Source of the DNA: Fasciolopsis buskii
Taxonomy: Eukaryota; Platyhelminthes; Trematoda; Plagiorchiida; Fasciolidae
Reading direction: 5' to 3'
NCBI GenBank assembly: GCA_008360955.1
Contig: LUCM01006436.1
Location: forward strand, 1 to 64,000
DNA: 64,000 nucleotides
Each line of letters starts with the position of its first letter. Within the stretch, counting starts at the first letter, position 1. Shown piece by piece: positions 51,501 through 64,000 of this stretch. A program made the position numbers and the translations under genes. The notes beneath the pieces were generated by a model that was not told the origin of the DNA, ran no database searches, and saw only the letters and a program-made list of their open reading frames with translations.

Positions 51501-53090
51501 CTAACCACGATTGAAATCCCCAATTAGGAACACTGTCAAACTGACTTTTATAATGTGTGCGAATTTTGCCTCCTATAAGATTTGAAACGTTTGTAACTGT
51601 CTCCATCATTACCGGCAAGACCCTGTCTAATACAAAAAGTAACTAGACAAGCAGATATCGCTCCAAAGACTTTGGGGGCTGCGTCAAATTATCAGACTCC
51701 ATAAACTTTTGATCTGCAAATGAGTTTGATTAACTCGCAATCATAAATTGTAGAACAACGCAATAACCCTTTTCAGGCTAAAGTGCTAGGCTTTGTGCTA
51801 ATAAAACCCGTATGCATCACTCAGTGAAATTCGCCGACAAAATCCCGAATTGGCCGCTGACTTCCCTAACTAAGAGTAGTATATCTAATTCGCCAGTGAT
51901 CAACTGCAGTATTAATAAGGGCTATTCAGAATAAGCTGTCGTTATATGAGCCACGATTTCATATTTAACGTTTCGAAAAGTCAACACGTGGTGCCAGCTT
52001 AATTATGTCTAATTGGAGCAATACTAATCTGATAAAATAGTTAGAAGTCTGATCGTATTTAAAGCGTTTCGAACTATAGGTTTCTCAAAAATGTGGAAAT
52101 TACTCAGAAGCAAAAATGGCCAATTGGAATTTTAGAATTTTTCTGAAAACAGATTGTTAAATGGCTGAATGAGTAATCAATCAATGGTCATCTTTCACTT
52201 CAATCAGCTAGTATGTTGTGTCCCAAAAACTGTGCACAAATCACGAGGGATTATGGTTTATATCCATCAAACAAAACCTAGCTGGAAACGAGATCAATTG
52301 CAGGAAAAATACTGCTTAGTCGCCATGTTTTCTAGTGTGCACGCCCTTGTTTTCCGCACTGCATACACAACGCATCAGTGTCCATCATTGGTGAAAATCG
52401 GAAGAACTTTTAGGATGTAACATTTCTTAGTGGTACAACTGATAAAGTTCGAGACTTTCCTCAGTGCTAAACATGGCCTAGGTGAGGACAGAAGGAAGAC
52501 GGCAAATGAGAAACCGATGTGTCAAAAGAATCTTGGGAACCTAGTCACATAGATATTTACAACTTGATTCAAATTTTCTATTGGAGGATAAAGTTTGAGC
52601 ATCAACAGAGAGCAGAAATATCCAGAAAACCAGAACAAAATGCTCCGTTTGGTGCCGATTTAAATATTATAATTCTAGTCGACAAGACTTCATGGTTTTT
52701 ATGCCCTTCTCTTTAAAGTAATAATAGAAATTATCCGGTAATGACTGAGGAACTCTGATGAGTAGTTCATAGAACCAAACGTTAGAATCGTTAACACTAG
52801 GGTACTTCGAACTCACGTCCAGAAGACGTTCAAAACTGTATTCAACTTAATTTTACCGTGGTAATTATAAAGCATACCCATGCGCGTTTGTGCGTGCATT
52901 TTTACCAAAGGCACATAATGACGAATAGTAAATTGGCGACATGTTTGTCTTGGATTTATTGTGTATGAACATTGAGCAGTTTTTACTGATGGGCCTTAAT
53001 TGCTTTGTCACAATTTTTGGAGAACACACTTGATTGGTTTACTGGTCTGCCATCCACGGCGCTGCTTTCGCTAAGCCGAAATTTTTATTG
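48541..53090. other. unassigned sequence, no gene seen
   Basis: AT-rich; frames up to 102 codons (50605-50913 minus), none recognisable. On the minus strand near 50980 the word GGTTCGAGTCC is a perfect box B match, but no box A lies at the right distance. Confidence 0.35.
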
Positions 53091-53099
53091 AGTAGCTAA

Positions 53100-53720
53100 T
53101 CACCCTGCGCCAACGTATTTAGACCTCTGTCGCTTTCCGATTCTGACACATCTTCACTGTCCTTTCACTTGGCTCGTCTACCTAGTGTTCGTTTCATGTC
53201 CCGCCATTCTGGCTCGACCCTATCCTCCACTTACGTAGAAACACAAATTTTGCCTTGATGATTGTGCCACCTAGGATGGTTCACAATTATCCTGACTTCC
53301 CCATCTCTGGAGCAACTCGTGTGTTGCACTTATTGTTTCCAAAATTTACTTCCTTTTGGTTATTTATAACGTCAGTATTTCTCCCCACATTCGCCCTTCA
53401 ACTGAACTGAATTGACTTCCACGAAACTCTGGATTTGCTCTCTATCCAGCTGTAAGTCATGCACTATTGGAGCCATTCACTACATCCCTGATTAAGTCTC
53501 ACGCTGCTCGCGGAGTTCGTTCTCCTGGTTTCAGGCCGGACATCTCTTCATTTCAGCTGACCCTCATCTTTTGTACTAAGTCTAAATCAACCAAGCTCTT
53601 GAATACTTTGGTCCTCTGCAGGGTAGAGCTTTCTGTTTCCTCTTCACTTCCTGAACGCGTTGAAAGAAAAACCAATCGATCAGTCATCGGACCTTCCTTC
53701 CGTGATTTTTAGTCTGCGGC
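53100..53720. other. pyrimidine-rich block, plus strand
   Basis: About 600 bases with strong C+T bias on the plus strand, similar in character to 46.8-48.3 kb though no sequence match between them was found by eye. It holds an 81-codon plus-strand frame at 53467-53712. On the minus strand a serine/glutamate-rich frame (TRSGSEEETESS) is readable. Neither is recognisable. Confidence 0.4.
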
Positions 53721-55935
53721 CAATAGCCCATTCTTGGATGGATGCTTCGTAATCCCTTTCATGTCTAAATGTTTTTAGTTTTGTTCTTTGTAACCTTCCT
53801 CAGAAGTTCCATTTCTCGCAGCTATTTCCTTCCATCTCTCACACAAGCAAATAGTCATTCTTATCAGGATTCTATAACCAGATCTCGTAATTCTGTCGTT
53901 TAATATTCATTTACCAGAGGACTGGAAAGGTGAGAAACACTACCCTGTTTTGTGTTCCGCCTTATCAAAACTCTCGCTTTTGAAAATGAGAGTCAATGAA
54001 CTGTCCCTCACGTGAACCTGACGGCGCAGCTGCCCTTCAACTAACTTCTTTTGACCATATTGTCCACCCGTCTTGCTTTACAACGTTCACATGTAGTGGA
54101 AAATCACGTTGCTGAAGCAAGAACTGATTCAGAATACGTTTGGATCGATTAATCATTAACCTAGAAGCGGAAAAGTAGAATATGGTACGTAAAGTGCATC
54201 TCATACTCTCAAACTCGTGATCTGAAATCCCTAAAATTTATTTTATGTATCTCATTGAGTGCTGTACAATTTGTGCAAGTCGCTTGCTTTTTTGTCTGAG
54301 AAATTATAGGACAAAATATTTGTTATTTGCTTGCCAGAAATTAACCATGAACGTCACTGTTCGCACGGCACTATTATGCTAATCAGCCTTCGAAACGATG
54401 CACTGATTGCATGCACCTGGACTCAAAAGCGCAACATTCGAATGGAGAAATTTTTGGCCAGCTATGTTGTCCCTGCTAAAATTCTGGATCGCATTAATGC
54501 AAAGAACCAATTCACAGGCAATCATCATATGACAATTTCCAGAGAAACCAGTACTTGAACACTGCCGTAGATTACACATAAGTGGATTCTCCTAGGTTAG
54601 ACCAACTAATGGTAACCCAAGCAGACCACAGCTGAATTAATAATGTACAAGGAGAATCTCACTGGTTTCTGCTAATTATTGGTGCGTACAAACCGATTAC
54701 AGTGGGGCACTCAACTGCACGATTGATTTTCGCCTTCCTTTCATCTACGCCAATCGGGTAACCACTTGACATTAATCGCTGTTTTTGCAATTCTCACCGA
54801 TTTCCGTCGAGGATGACTTCAAGCTAGTTACCGTTAAAGTGGTGGGCATAAAAATCCGACCAGACCAATCGAGTAGAAGAAGGCTGACCAAGGCCAACTG
54901 CAAGGAGTTGTCATCAGGTTCATTTAAAAAACTGGCAGTGAGAAATGAAATTCCGTACCTGAGGGGAATGTTTTTCTTACCCTGTAACTGCCAGATATGA
55001 AAGTCTGGGCAATTCAGAACGGGTGCTTGAAGGCCAACAAGACCGGACTTGCTCAAGACAAGGAAGACATAAAACGCCTAACTGAGAGGTTTTCATTGAA
55101 GTTTCTACCAATAAAATGTGCTACTAAATAGGTTATCACACAGGTACCTACCTTATCTCCTGGTTTTCTGCTCGAATAAAGCAACAAGAAGGTTTGTCTA
55201 GCGGCCGTTCCATCCCGGAAACTTGAAACACATTTCGAGTGTATAATGTAAGACATTCATCACCTCTCCAATGCCGGCTGAGAGAAGCTCGCTTATTGGG
55301 TGCAAACCTTCTCAGCCTTCGACGCATATACGTTGTGACTTCGAACAACGGGAAAGGGTCCCTTTGGGTTGATATCTGATCTAAGGGACCATATGAAGCT
55401 TTTAATTAGGATTGTATAGTGGAACACTGCACAAGCTTACGGAGAGCAGCCTATGCAATCATCCACGTGGCTGGCCTTAATGGACGTCGTCCACTGGTAA
55501 GTTACTTGTGGAACTACACGTTGGGCATCGTACTGCAACTCTACTCAAGGAGACCAATTTATTCTTTACTTTTCTTCCTTAATAACGTCAATGAAAAGAA
55601 TTTTCAGTGCCCATCCACGGCCTGCGCGTTTCGGTGTTGGCTAGTGCTATTCATTAGCTTGTTTGACTTGGGGAAGCAACAAAGAAATTCAAAGCGGAGT
55701 AGGAATTTGTGTTGTCTGGGGACAATTATCCATCAGCTCTGTCGGATGATAACTTCCATTAGGACAAATTGTCATTGGGAAATATATTGCACTCCCTTCT
55801 CTCTCAGTATCCCTATTTCTCGTCTCGATTAATTTACCAGCATTGCCTCAAACTCAGGAATGATCACGTTTTTGATTCCCAATGAATGTACAGTTAAAAT
55901 TCAAGCAGTTATAGTCCTCAGTTTGTCCGTTTCCA
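53721..55935. other. unassigned sequence, no gene seen
   Basis: A 137-codon plus-strand frame at 55419-55832 is the second longest clean frame of the window. It has a hydrophobic stretch (YSLLFFLNNV) and several Cys, but no motif I can name. No matching neighbour exon was found. Confidence 0.35.
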
Positions 55936-55939
55936 CTGG

Positions 55940-55971
55940 AGCTGACTGCTGAAGCAGTCTACCGAAACGTT
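55940..55971 (+). repeat. hairpin followed by GAAACGTT
   Basis: Perfect 6-base stem GACTGC/GCAGTC around loop TGAA (55944-55959), then TACCGAAACGTT. A hairpin just before GAAACGT(T/C) is a recurring feature of Penelope-like retroelement ends, some of which carry hammerhead ribozyme cores. The canonical CUGANGA box is not intact here and no RT of that class was found nearby, so this is only a lead. Confidence 0.3.
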
Positions 55972-56500
55972 CAAGATCAGCTGGAACCTCGAAGGGTCGA
56001 GAATAGCTCTCAAATGACAACCAGCCAGTGAGAGGTCTCGTAAACAAGTCAATTTCCTGGAGAAGTGGCAGCCTCAAGCGCAACCGTTTTTATTCATCCC
56101 CAAGGAACTTCAAGGGAAAAAATATTTTTGTAGTCATTTTTCTATTCTTGCATCAGGATATCAAATAGGCAAAATAAAAATCAGTAAACTCTCATATTAG
56201 GAAATCATTGTGACTACTGATAGAATATCCAAAAGTAGTTATTGTGCTAAACACAAAAAGATAGCACTAAAACCTAGCAGGTGAGAGACCACCGTTGCCT
56301 ATTCGGCATGAGTACAGTTCTGGTAAAATTGTCAAGTGACAGATCACTAGCAATAGTCCAGTCGATCAACGTTTTATTGCGGGGCTGCCTATTTTTTATT
56401 TGAGAGATTTACTATCACTTTCGTCTGGCCTATACCGGATTTTCCAGCGTCCCTGCTAATTCGAGCTGGCTATTTCCCCTTTTCTTTCTCGAGCATTATA
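55972..56500. other. unassigned sequence, no gene seen
   Basis: Nothing recognisable. The segment right after the hairpin motif (to about 56090) is GC-richer than what follows and could belong to the same element. Confidence 0.35.
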
Positions 56501-56528
56501 TGATGGTGATGATGATGATGATGATGAG
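56501..56528. repeat. (GAT)n microsatellite
   Basis: About nine units of GAT with one interruption near the start (GATGGTGATGAT). On the minus strand it translates to a histidine run inside a chance frame. Confidence 0.9.
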
Positions 56529-58554
56529 TTAACGAAGCCTTGAAACAGCTCTGCTTCCTGTTTCTAATCACCATACTTGGATTCGCCGTCAGGATCCGGT
56601 CTGACATTGTCGAACCAGTGGACAGGTGCGCAATCTTTGACATGGCAGATTCCACACAGCTTACTTGTGGCGCCCTTTTGACAACGTCTGTTTTATCGCC
56701 TGTCAAGCGTAAATGAATTGGACCTATTCGTCGAGGATTCAGCAACGGAAAAGCCGATCGGTGCGCATGTCAAACTAAGTATTCCCACGGAATACAGGTA
56801 TACGTGTACACAATAACTTTTTACATTAAACGCCATAGACGGTAAAGTGTCTCTAGGTGCGATGTTTGTTGTCACCGCGTTTAATTTGGAGATACCAATC
56901 GGGAAATGGTTTAAAAATCATAAATATGGGCTGACCGTCCAAAGTAGAATAGTATGATTCAGTGTGAATTGCCAATAGAGTGACAATAGCAAAAAGCATT
57001 TGCTTAAGTGTAAACATCCTACTCAAAATGAAACCAACAAGGATTAGAATTGTTTTTTTATTTTGAACAAATTTCCGGTGACATGTTCACAGGTGAAAGG
57101 TTCGCACATTTGCTAAAGCACTCCTCCTGGTCATTCGGTTTCCGGTCTCAGAAATGTCAATATGTCACAACTAAGTATATTGTTCTAATGTGCTTTTAAT
57201 CAGGATTCTGAACTCCATTCGAGTGACGCGAATAGGCTAGATAATTGAACTAAAATGTGCACCAGCAGACTACCGTGAATTCATGCCTTATCGGTATCTC
57301 GTCCTATTGTAACAAAAAATGAAGTAAGCCATCATATAGGAAACCGAGTGCGATAACCTCATTTGAAATTGTTCAGAGAACTGCGGCTCAGACAACAAAA
57401 TGGTTCCATTGAAGAAGATTAGCACTAGAAATTATACGGTTAGGATTAGTTGCAGTAAGTGCTTTTCTAGGTTTGTAATAGAATCATCAGCTAATGAAAT
57501 TGTGGAAACCGGCGATACACGGGAGGGATTTGCATCGACTTCTACGCTCAATAATTATTGTCCATGACTGATGTTGCTGTCACCTGTGGGGCTGGTGCTA
57601 TGGAAACTCGACCATGACGAGTCGATAGCCTGAGTACACTTCTGCTTAATTCAAACCGTACGCTGCTATGAGTACGTTCGAAACAATTCACGGTCAAGAA
57701 AAGTTGCGAACAGACGATTGAAACTTACAATAAGCAATAACGTGCCAATGTTGGTTGAACGGACACAAGTGACGTTGTGGTGAATAAACGCTGATAATGC
57801 ACAACGAGAAAACAGAACGGGAACAAGAGAGACTGAGACAAGAAAATCGATTCAGTTGCATTCCTACCGGTCAATTGGGCTGGATCCTATGATAAAAGAG
57901 GCCAACACATGGAAATCAATAAAGCGATCGCAGGCTGTAGTCGAAGCTCACACACAATGACGTGCGCAGGTTAAAAACGGGTTATTTGAACAAATGCAGT
58001 CAGTTTGGTACCTGGCATTTCCTGTATCGTAAGCACAACCAGTCAACATTTGGAATCTGGTTCTCCAGTCGACGGGAATTCGTTATCATGATTCCATTTG
58101 ATCATCTTAGATAAAACCAGTCCTGCAGTGTGTCAGAAGAATACTACGTCTTGAAATGCGGGTATGCATGTTATCTTTCTGACTTTATTTTATAAAAGAA
58201 CGTCATAAAATAGACTAAGAAACGATCAAAGTTCTTTAACTTGGGTTCCAAGCATCCACTGGACGCTTGGAAGCAGAAGCTTTGGAAATTACTACCATAC
58301 ATTCAGGCGTCAGTTGTAGCAAGGGGCTAACATTTTCTGGCACTTGGACAGGACTGTCGATGTTGGTGGATAAACAAATTGACTAAGGCACTAAATCGGT
58401 TACTTGTGTTAACAATGGACAGTGGTATTCCAGAACCCAATAGTCTGTTCCTATATGTGTCGGAATAACAAAATTATCACCATGGCGGTCCACACGTACT
58501 CGAATATAAAAAAAAACAAATACTCACACACACAAAAGCATTCACGATTACTCT
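56529..58554. other. unassigned sequence, no gene seen
   Basis: No frame or repeat recognised apart from a poly-A stretch and short CA run at about 58507-58534. Confidence 0.4.
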
Positions 58555-58665
58555 CACGAGATAGCCTGCGACCTCCGTTGATCTAACCACTACACAGAAA
58601 CTTTCAGTGAAAACCTCCCCAAGGGGAGGCTACCAAGATGACTGAAACGTCGGTCAATCACCAAC
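58555..58665. repeat. hairpin with GAAACGTC and a tRNA-like head
   Basis: CCTCCCC/GGGGAGG forms a perfect 7-base stem around AA (58614-58629). GACTGAAACGTCGGTC follows (about 58638-58653), the same kind of arrangement as at 55.94 kb. On the minus strand, beyond the hairpin, CTGTGTAGTGGTTAGATCAACGG then AGGTCGCAGG resembles the tRNA-derived head of the local SINEs. This could be a Penelope-like end next to a SINE fragment, or a single composite element. Confidence 0.35.
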
Positions 58666-61600
58666 CCCAACGACAATGCTGATAGTGAATTTAAAACATT
58701 AGTTGAACAATGTAAACGAAATTGCAGATGCATTGCGCGACCGTCGACTTCACTGACAAAACCATTACATTTCTTCAAATCTGATTATATTTCTCTGTCT
58801 GATTTGATTGCATTCTGACGTTTAGCAGTTCTTTAGTTAATCGTTTATTTAGCACTTCCTGTGGAAAAAAAAGATTAACCGCCCCAAAGCATACATAATA
58901 CCATGAAATTAAGTTGGTAAAAGAAAATTCGGATAGTCATCTTCTGTCCACATTCCGAAAATTTCTCCAACTTCACAACTGCGACCAGGGCTAACGCCTG
59001 GTTTACAGGAACGTGACAACTGATGCGAAATCTCTTGTGTTGTCTTGTTTTGTTGGAATTCAACTTGGCTGAGTAGTTGACTGAAACAAAGGGGTAAATT
59101 CGTGCAACGATGTCGTCCGACAGCGAAAGAACAGGAAATCATTTGCGTGAATGTCGTACAACGGCATACCTGAGTCGGTTCGAAAAGATTGCCTTCAAGG
59201 AAGTTACAGAAACAACATAGCTTCCCCCCCAGAAACTAATCGGACCAAGAAGATGCAACTAGGTTTCAGCAGAACAGACTAAACAAGTTCAAAACGGGAC
59301 TGTTTCCTCTTCATCTTTGTCTCATATAGTATCCCGCAAATGCAGGCGTTATTGTGTTTGTCTAGGAAAATAAAGCAAATAAAATGAAGGAAGAGAAAGG
59401 AGAAGGGAGGTCAAACTGCACCTGTAAACACTATAGGCTGTGTGGCAAAACCACCTTAGTCCTAAATGCCCCTTACTCTGTCCGTCTGTCACACTTGGTT
59501 GCTCGGTTTCTGTGTTGCTGGTCTCAACCCTATAACAGTTTCATTTTGTTGCATTTTTAAAATTCGAGGTTAATGCACAACGTGGCTTCGAAAACTGCCC
59601 CCGACCGAATTTTGTCGGGGTTAGGTTATTCGGGCAGTCAGCTCATAAAATATACCACATGGTCCCACTAGTTCGACCCACATTCAGAAAGTTGCCATAT
59701 GTAACATGTGATAGTGGACGCACTTCACTGCACAAGGTTGCGTATCTCACACCTGCAACGCACATCGATTCGTTGGTCCTCTCTAACGACTCAAAATAGC
59801 AACGCGCGTGGAGAACCCGTTTGTTCTGAAGTGAGTTGTGCGAAGGAAGTCCGTTCCCGTGTGAGATGTACGTGAATGAAAGAAACATTCATCTTATGAA
59901 CAACGTGTCACTGATTGGGTTTTCTGTCCGAAAATCGGAGAACGATCTGATTCAGACGTGGAAAAACTTCCTCCTGTTTGGTCAGTTCAGCAGTGATCGT
60001 TGTAAAAGTGTCAGTTGTATTAATCTGGATGTTAGATGAAGACAGTTTACCTGTTCAAGCTGAATAAATTTATGAAATCCGTTGCCGATGACGTTACATT
60101 TCAACAAGCTGACGTTTGTTATCGTATTTAATTGATTGCGTAACGGTAATATCGTTTGTTTTATCCAATCGGAACTACAGGATAAGAACTCTAACAGGAG
60201 TGAAATAGCCTCATGCTATGATGAACACCAAGAACGTGGGCCCTTCGATGAAGACAGGGCTTCGCCGATTGATGTCGCGATAGTTCAAGTTTGGATGACA
60301 CACCCCATCTTCCTAAGTACTATGATTTTTTAGATGAATAACGTAAGCTGTAATTTGTTTCCCTTATTACCACGTTAACATTATTATGAAGAGTTTAGCA
60401 ACCTAAATCATATTCACATCTGTCAGATTGATGAACTAATTGCTCGAAAATAAGCTACCGACGTAGTCCATATGCCGGAATAAGTTGCACTGCTAACATA
60501 TGTACGGAAGTTTCAAAATAAAAAATAAAAAAAAACAAGTGACGGTTAGAACTAGAACAATACTGTTTTCCAATTTCCCACCAATTGCTCAGAATGCGTT
60601 TACTTCCGATAGGCCTGGCAAAACACTCCTTTGTCGTTAGGATTCTTTTAGACAACTTGCAGTTCGTTCAGATTGGATTGTCACATCCTGCTACTGATTT
60701 ACACTGGTTGCCACGTTAACCTGGCCTAATAAGTTTAGTGCCACAATTAGTTCCACTTCCATCTCGTGAAATGTTTGGACCCCTAGACTTTGTCAGGTTG
60801 AAATGGTTAGTTCTGCCTACTGTAAACAGTGATCTAGCTTTGCTTTTCTAATGGCCAAATGAAACCCATAACGTCTTCGTCGGATAAACCTGACTGTAGA
60901 CCGATTATCGAGCATTCATCAATTGCATATTGAGAACGTGTTTTTGTTTCAATTTCCAATGATATTTTAGAAAAAAATCACGAGTAAACTGAAATAATTT
61001 GCATAATAGGCAAGCAGAATGCAACCAGCTGGCCATCGATGTCAATTAGATGTCCACGGTTGACTGCACTCGATATTTCCGTCACGCATGATAAGTGGAA
61101 TGAGATTGGTTGAGAGATAATTGCGCTGTCCGCCAATAATATGACACAGAATTCGATGGCTTATTGGTTTTGTCATCCTAAGGAATTGGTACTCCTAGAG
61201 CCAAAATGAGCTTTCAGGCGCGGGTCCACGTTTTTCTTACCAGATGAGAGATGTGAGATCTTTTGGAAACAAATGAGATACCAAGAAACTAAAGAAACCG
61301 AAGAAACAACAACGGTGTGCAAAGATTTGTTTCTGGTGCAGTATCTTCCACACTTATTTCCTTTGTTTGTTCGGGCATCCAATTAGTGATGCACACTTCG
61401 CTGAATAGGACTGCGCAAACCGTGACTTCCCTGCCTGCGTAAAGTCAGTCCTTTTCCGGTTAACTTCCCGTTTCCTATGTAGAGTGAAAATTGCTCAAAA
61501 GTAAAATAGTTTTTCTAATTTACCTTGGAACAACAACCAAAGATATCACACTGAACCAAATTTTCACCAAACCAGAGTAACCCTTTATTGCAAATAATAA

Positions 61601-64000
61601 AAAAATAACATCCATTAACTAATTTAGATCAACGATTTAAATAAGACAATGGAAGATTTTGTTAGGAATAGAAAATATTTTTTTGATTTCCAAGAAAATT
61701 ACTTTTTGGTCAACAAAATCTTCATCTCCGTTGGAACGTGGATTGCGAGAGCGGAGTTCAAACTAATCATTCATCTTTTTTCTGCTTTCATTCCACTCCT
61801 ACATAAAGCATTGTTTGCCAATTAACCGTCTACACGTTTTATCCCCGCGCAATTGGAATACCCACTCCTAATGTCAATTTTTATCGATCATTTCCCAATC
61901 TCGGCGCTGCAAATAATTGATCCAAACATTTGAATCCCCGGTACCCAACTGATAACGGCTAATTGGCCCGGATAATATGATACAAAGCTAATTGTGACTC
62001 AGCCTGATTCGTAGTCACATTGAGCTGGGAAGGTGTTCTGCACAGAATCGTTTCGTCGCGTGTTGACCCCTTTGCACTTGTGGAACTGCCCTTGAGAGAA
62101 AGATTCTGTACGAAATTGATTTTGAAGCATTACGCTGGGTACTATGTTTGGAGAACCATATCTAAACGAGATCTTACTCGAAAAATTTTCGACGTTGTTG
62201 CAGGCCTGTTCCAAGTACCGGATCCATAGTGCCAGCAACAGATCGCTAGAAGAAGTAATAATCTGCCAAATAAAACCAACAAAAAGACAACAGGGATATG
62301 ATGCTGAGAACGTATTGCTTCACGCAAATTTGCTCATCAACTGAACACAAGCAAGTCAAAGGGCAATTTAAGCTTAGACTGAAAGGTATGATAGAAAACA
62401 CAACAATAAGATCATCCATGGGATGTTCCCTATTATTCAGTGTATTGTGTTGTCGTCAAACGTTTTTCTAGTCCTTTAATCTTGGCTCTGAATAACAGTC
62501 CTAAGTTGTTTTGTCGGATTTCCTTTCTTGAATGCTTTAATCTCAAACCTGGAAGGTTTTTTTACAGGTGTGTAATCACTGAGAGGAAACTATTTTCCTA
62601 AACTATTTGTGAAAATCTATCGATCTGCGTCGTGTCAAAACAAAAAGAAATAGAATTTTCATCAGATTTACAGAAAACCTGAATTGTGCATGGTTCATAT
62701 ATTCGTATGGGCTGTACCACGTGGAAAAGAAAACAGTGCTAGCCTCCTGGTTCAAGTCCAACCTACTGCAATGAGAATTGATTCGCTGTTTGAAAATACC
62801 TATCTCTTCCCCAGTTTTGCACTGACACTTAAGCCATCTATTACAAAGGCAGTCAGAAAAGTTCAGCAGTGGAAGCTTTTATTTCAAAGTAATCTAAAAT
62901 TAGAATATTGAAAACAGAATGATTGTCAAACGGTTGAAGAAACATTCAAACATTCAAAAAAATCAAGAATACCTAATAGACTAAAGACCAAGCATTCGAA
63001 GTCACCAATCAAAAGCTCCTTAAAGAAGCTCAACATAGCTGTAATATAACACCGGGGATTGCTGAAGTTCTAAGGCCTGGACCTTTGAACGCCAAATATT
63101 GCGAACAAACAATTACAGTCTACGCCCAACATTTGCGAGGACCTACATCAACAGCTAACCACAAACCTGTACCCGTACAACAGACTAACGTCGATTTCTG
63201 TGACGCAAGCCGAAGGACATTCGTAATATAACCGCCCCATCTCATTTACCGCAGATACAACACAATGACTTGTTCTACTTTTTACCGGCTATTCTCACAC
63301 TACTTAAGAATAAGTACGCTTGTATTGACATTGATCTTTCGGAGAAAATCAATTATTCTCCGAAATTTTTTTGGCACTTGATAGTGGTTTTGTGGCATTA
63401 GTTTTATTGTGCTTATTTTATCGGGCACGAGACCATTATAGTTGTGTCACAGTTTCAAGAGTACCCGCTTTTGAGCGGCACAAACCACTTGGCCCGTTTT
63501 CACGTGTACTGCCGTCCCGGTGCTATTTTGACATCTGGTCGATGGCTCAGATCTTCTCTATGTTATCGACTGAGTGCAGTTTGTCAAACTAGGCCACGGA
63601 ACCCTAGACGAGGCACGTCCAGCCTCGCAAACCAAACGTTTTCTCCACAGTAATGAAGTCGTTATAAGTTTATTTTATTCCATGGGCTTCACGTCCCATT
63701 AGACATAATGATAAGTCCAGAAATCCCGACAACAGATGGTCACATGATTTGCGTCCTTAGATCGACAATGGGCACTTTCCACAAAGTGAGAGCCAATCTA
63801 AAAGGCAGTTAATGTGCCCATTCAAGAGTGGATTTCATTTTTAACGTAATATTCGTCCAGAAAAACAAATCACGACCTGTCAAGTAATTTCGACAAGCAG
63901 TTGTGAGTAGCTGAGGTGAAACAGACTCATCAACTGCTAGTAGTATCGTAATCAAACGTCATTTTTGTGAAAAGCACTAAATGTTTTTTAACGTTTAAAT
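58666..64000. other. unassigned sequence, no gene seen
   Basis: The final 5.3 kb is AT-rich with frames of at most 81 codons. Near 62747 GGTTCAAGTCC resembles a box B but has no partner box A. No LINE or SINE core was found, and no exon could be supported. Confidence 0.4.

Noticed and set aside
56470..56745. Minus-strand frame with a histidine-rich stretch
   Set aside because: The histidines are just the (GAT)n microsatellite read on the other strand; the rest has no recognisable motif.
62745..62757. Box-B-like GGTTCAAGTCC on the plus strand
   Set aside because: No matching box A and no similarity to the local SINE core.
1..64000. A bacterial or phage gene cluster, defence island or operon
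   Set aside because: There are no tightly packed long frames, no ribosome binding site pattern and no conserved prokaryotic genes. Decayed LINEs, SINEs and microsatellites indicate eukaryotic intergenic DNA.

Overview
This is a stretch of eukaryotic, repeat-rich, AT-leaning genome with a scaffold gap (a run of N at 13745-14184). No open frame is long enough, or similar enough to a known family, to be called an intact gene. Apart from the artificial frames that run across the N gap, the longest open frame is about 151 codons. There is no operon structure, no rRNA, no CRISPR array and no convincing functional tRNA. The recognisable content is almost all transposon debris: two decayed non-LTR retrotransposon (LINE) bodies, a family of short tRNA-derived repeats (SINE-like), an unclassified diverged repeat pair, microsatellites, and a striking pair of nearly identical inverted segments. 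The LINE reverse transcriptases resemble the RTE-like lineages abundant in parasitic flatworms (flukes and tapeworms). With the scaffold gap and base composition, that makes a platyhelminth the best guess, but this is inference and no single-copy gene confirms it.

Layout. 0.7-2.0 kb: LINE A, minus strand, readable from the front of the RT domain to the C-terminal tail, with stops, frameshifts and an internal deletion. 2.1-2.3 kb and 6.8-7.0 kb: two diverged copies of one unclassified repeat. 2.6-2.8 kb: a SINE on the minus strand. 4.0 and 6.4 kb: tRNA-like heads. 10.0-11.0 kb: LINE B, minus strand, again dead. 13.07-16.06 kb: left arms of the inverted system (segment A, gap, SINE-like material, segment B). 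16.1-29.1 kb: mostly unassigned, with microsatellites and a SINE-like piece at 28.5 kb. 29.15-30.43 kb: right arms (A', B'), followed by the best-preserved SINE at 30.77-30.93 kb. 31-64 kb: AT-rich and largely unassigned, with a SINE at 48.4 kb, two strongly pyrimidine-biased blocks (46.8-48.3 and 53.1-53.7 kb), and two hairpins beside GAAACGT motifs (55.9 and 58.6 kb).

The most interesting structure is the inverted pair. Segment A (675 bp) recurs in reverse orientation 15.5 kb away with only 3 mismatches and no indels. Segment B (306 bp) recurs in reverse with none. The order of A and B differs between the two places, and the identical cores are edged by clearly diverged but apparently still homologous sequence. 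This could be recent transposition or gene conversion within a repeat family. It could equally be an assembly artefact around the gap, and the right-hand copy predicts how the gap should close. I found no evidence for a novel defence, metabolic or regulatory system in this window.
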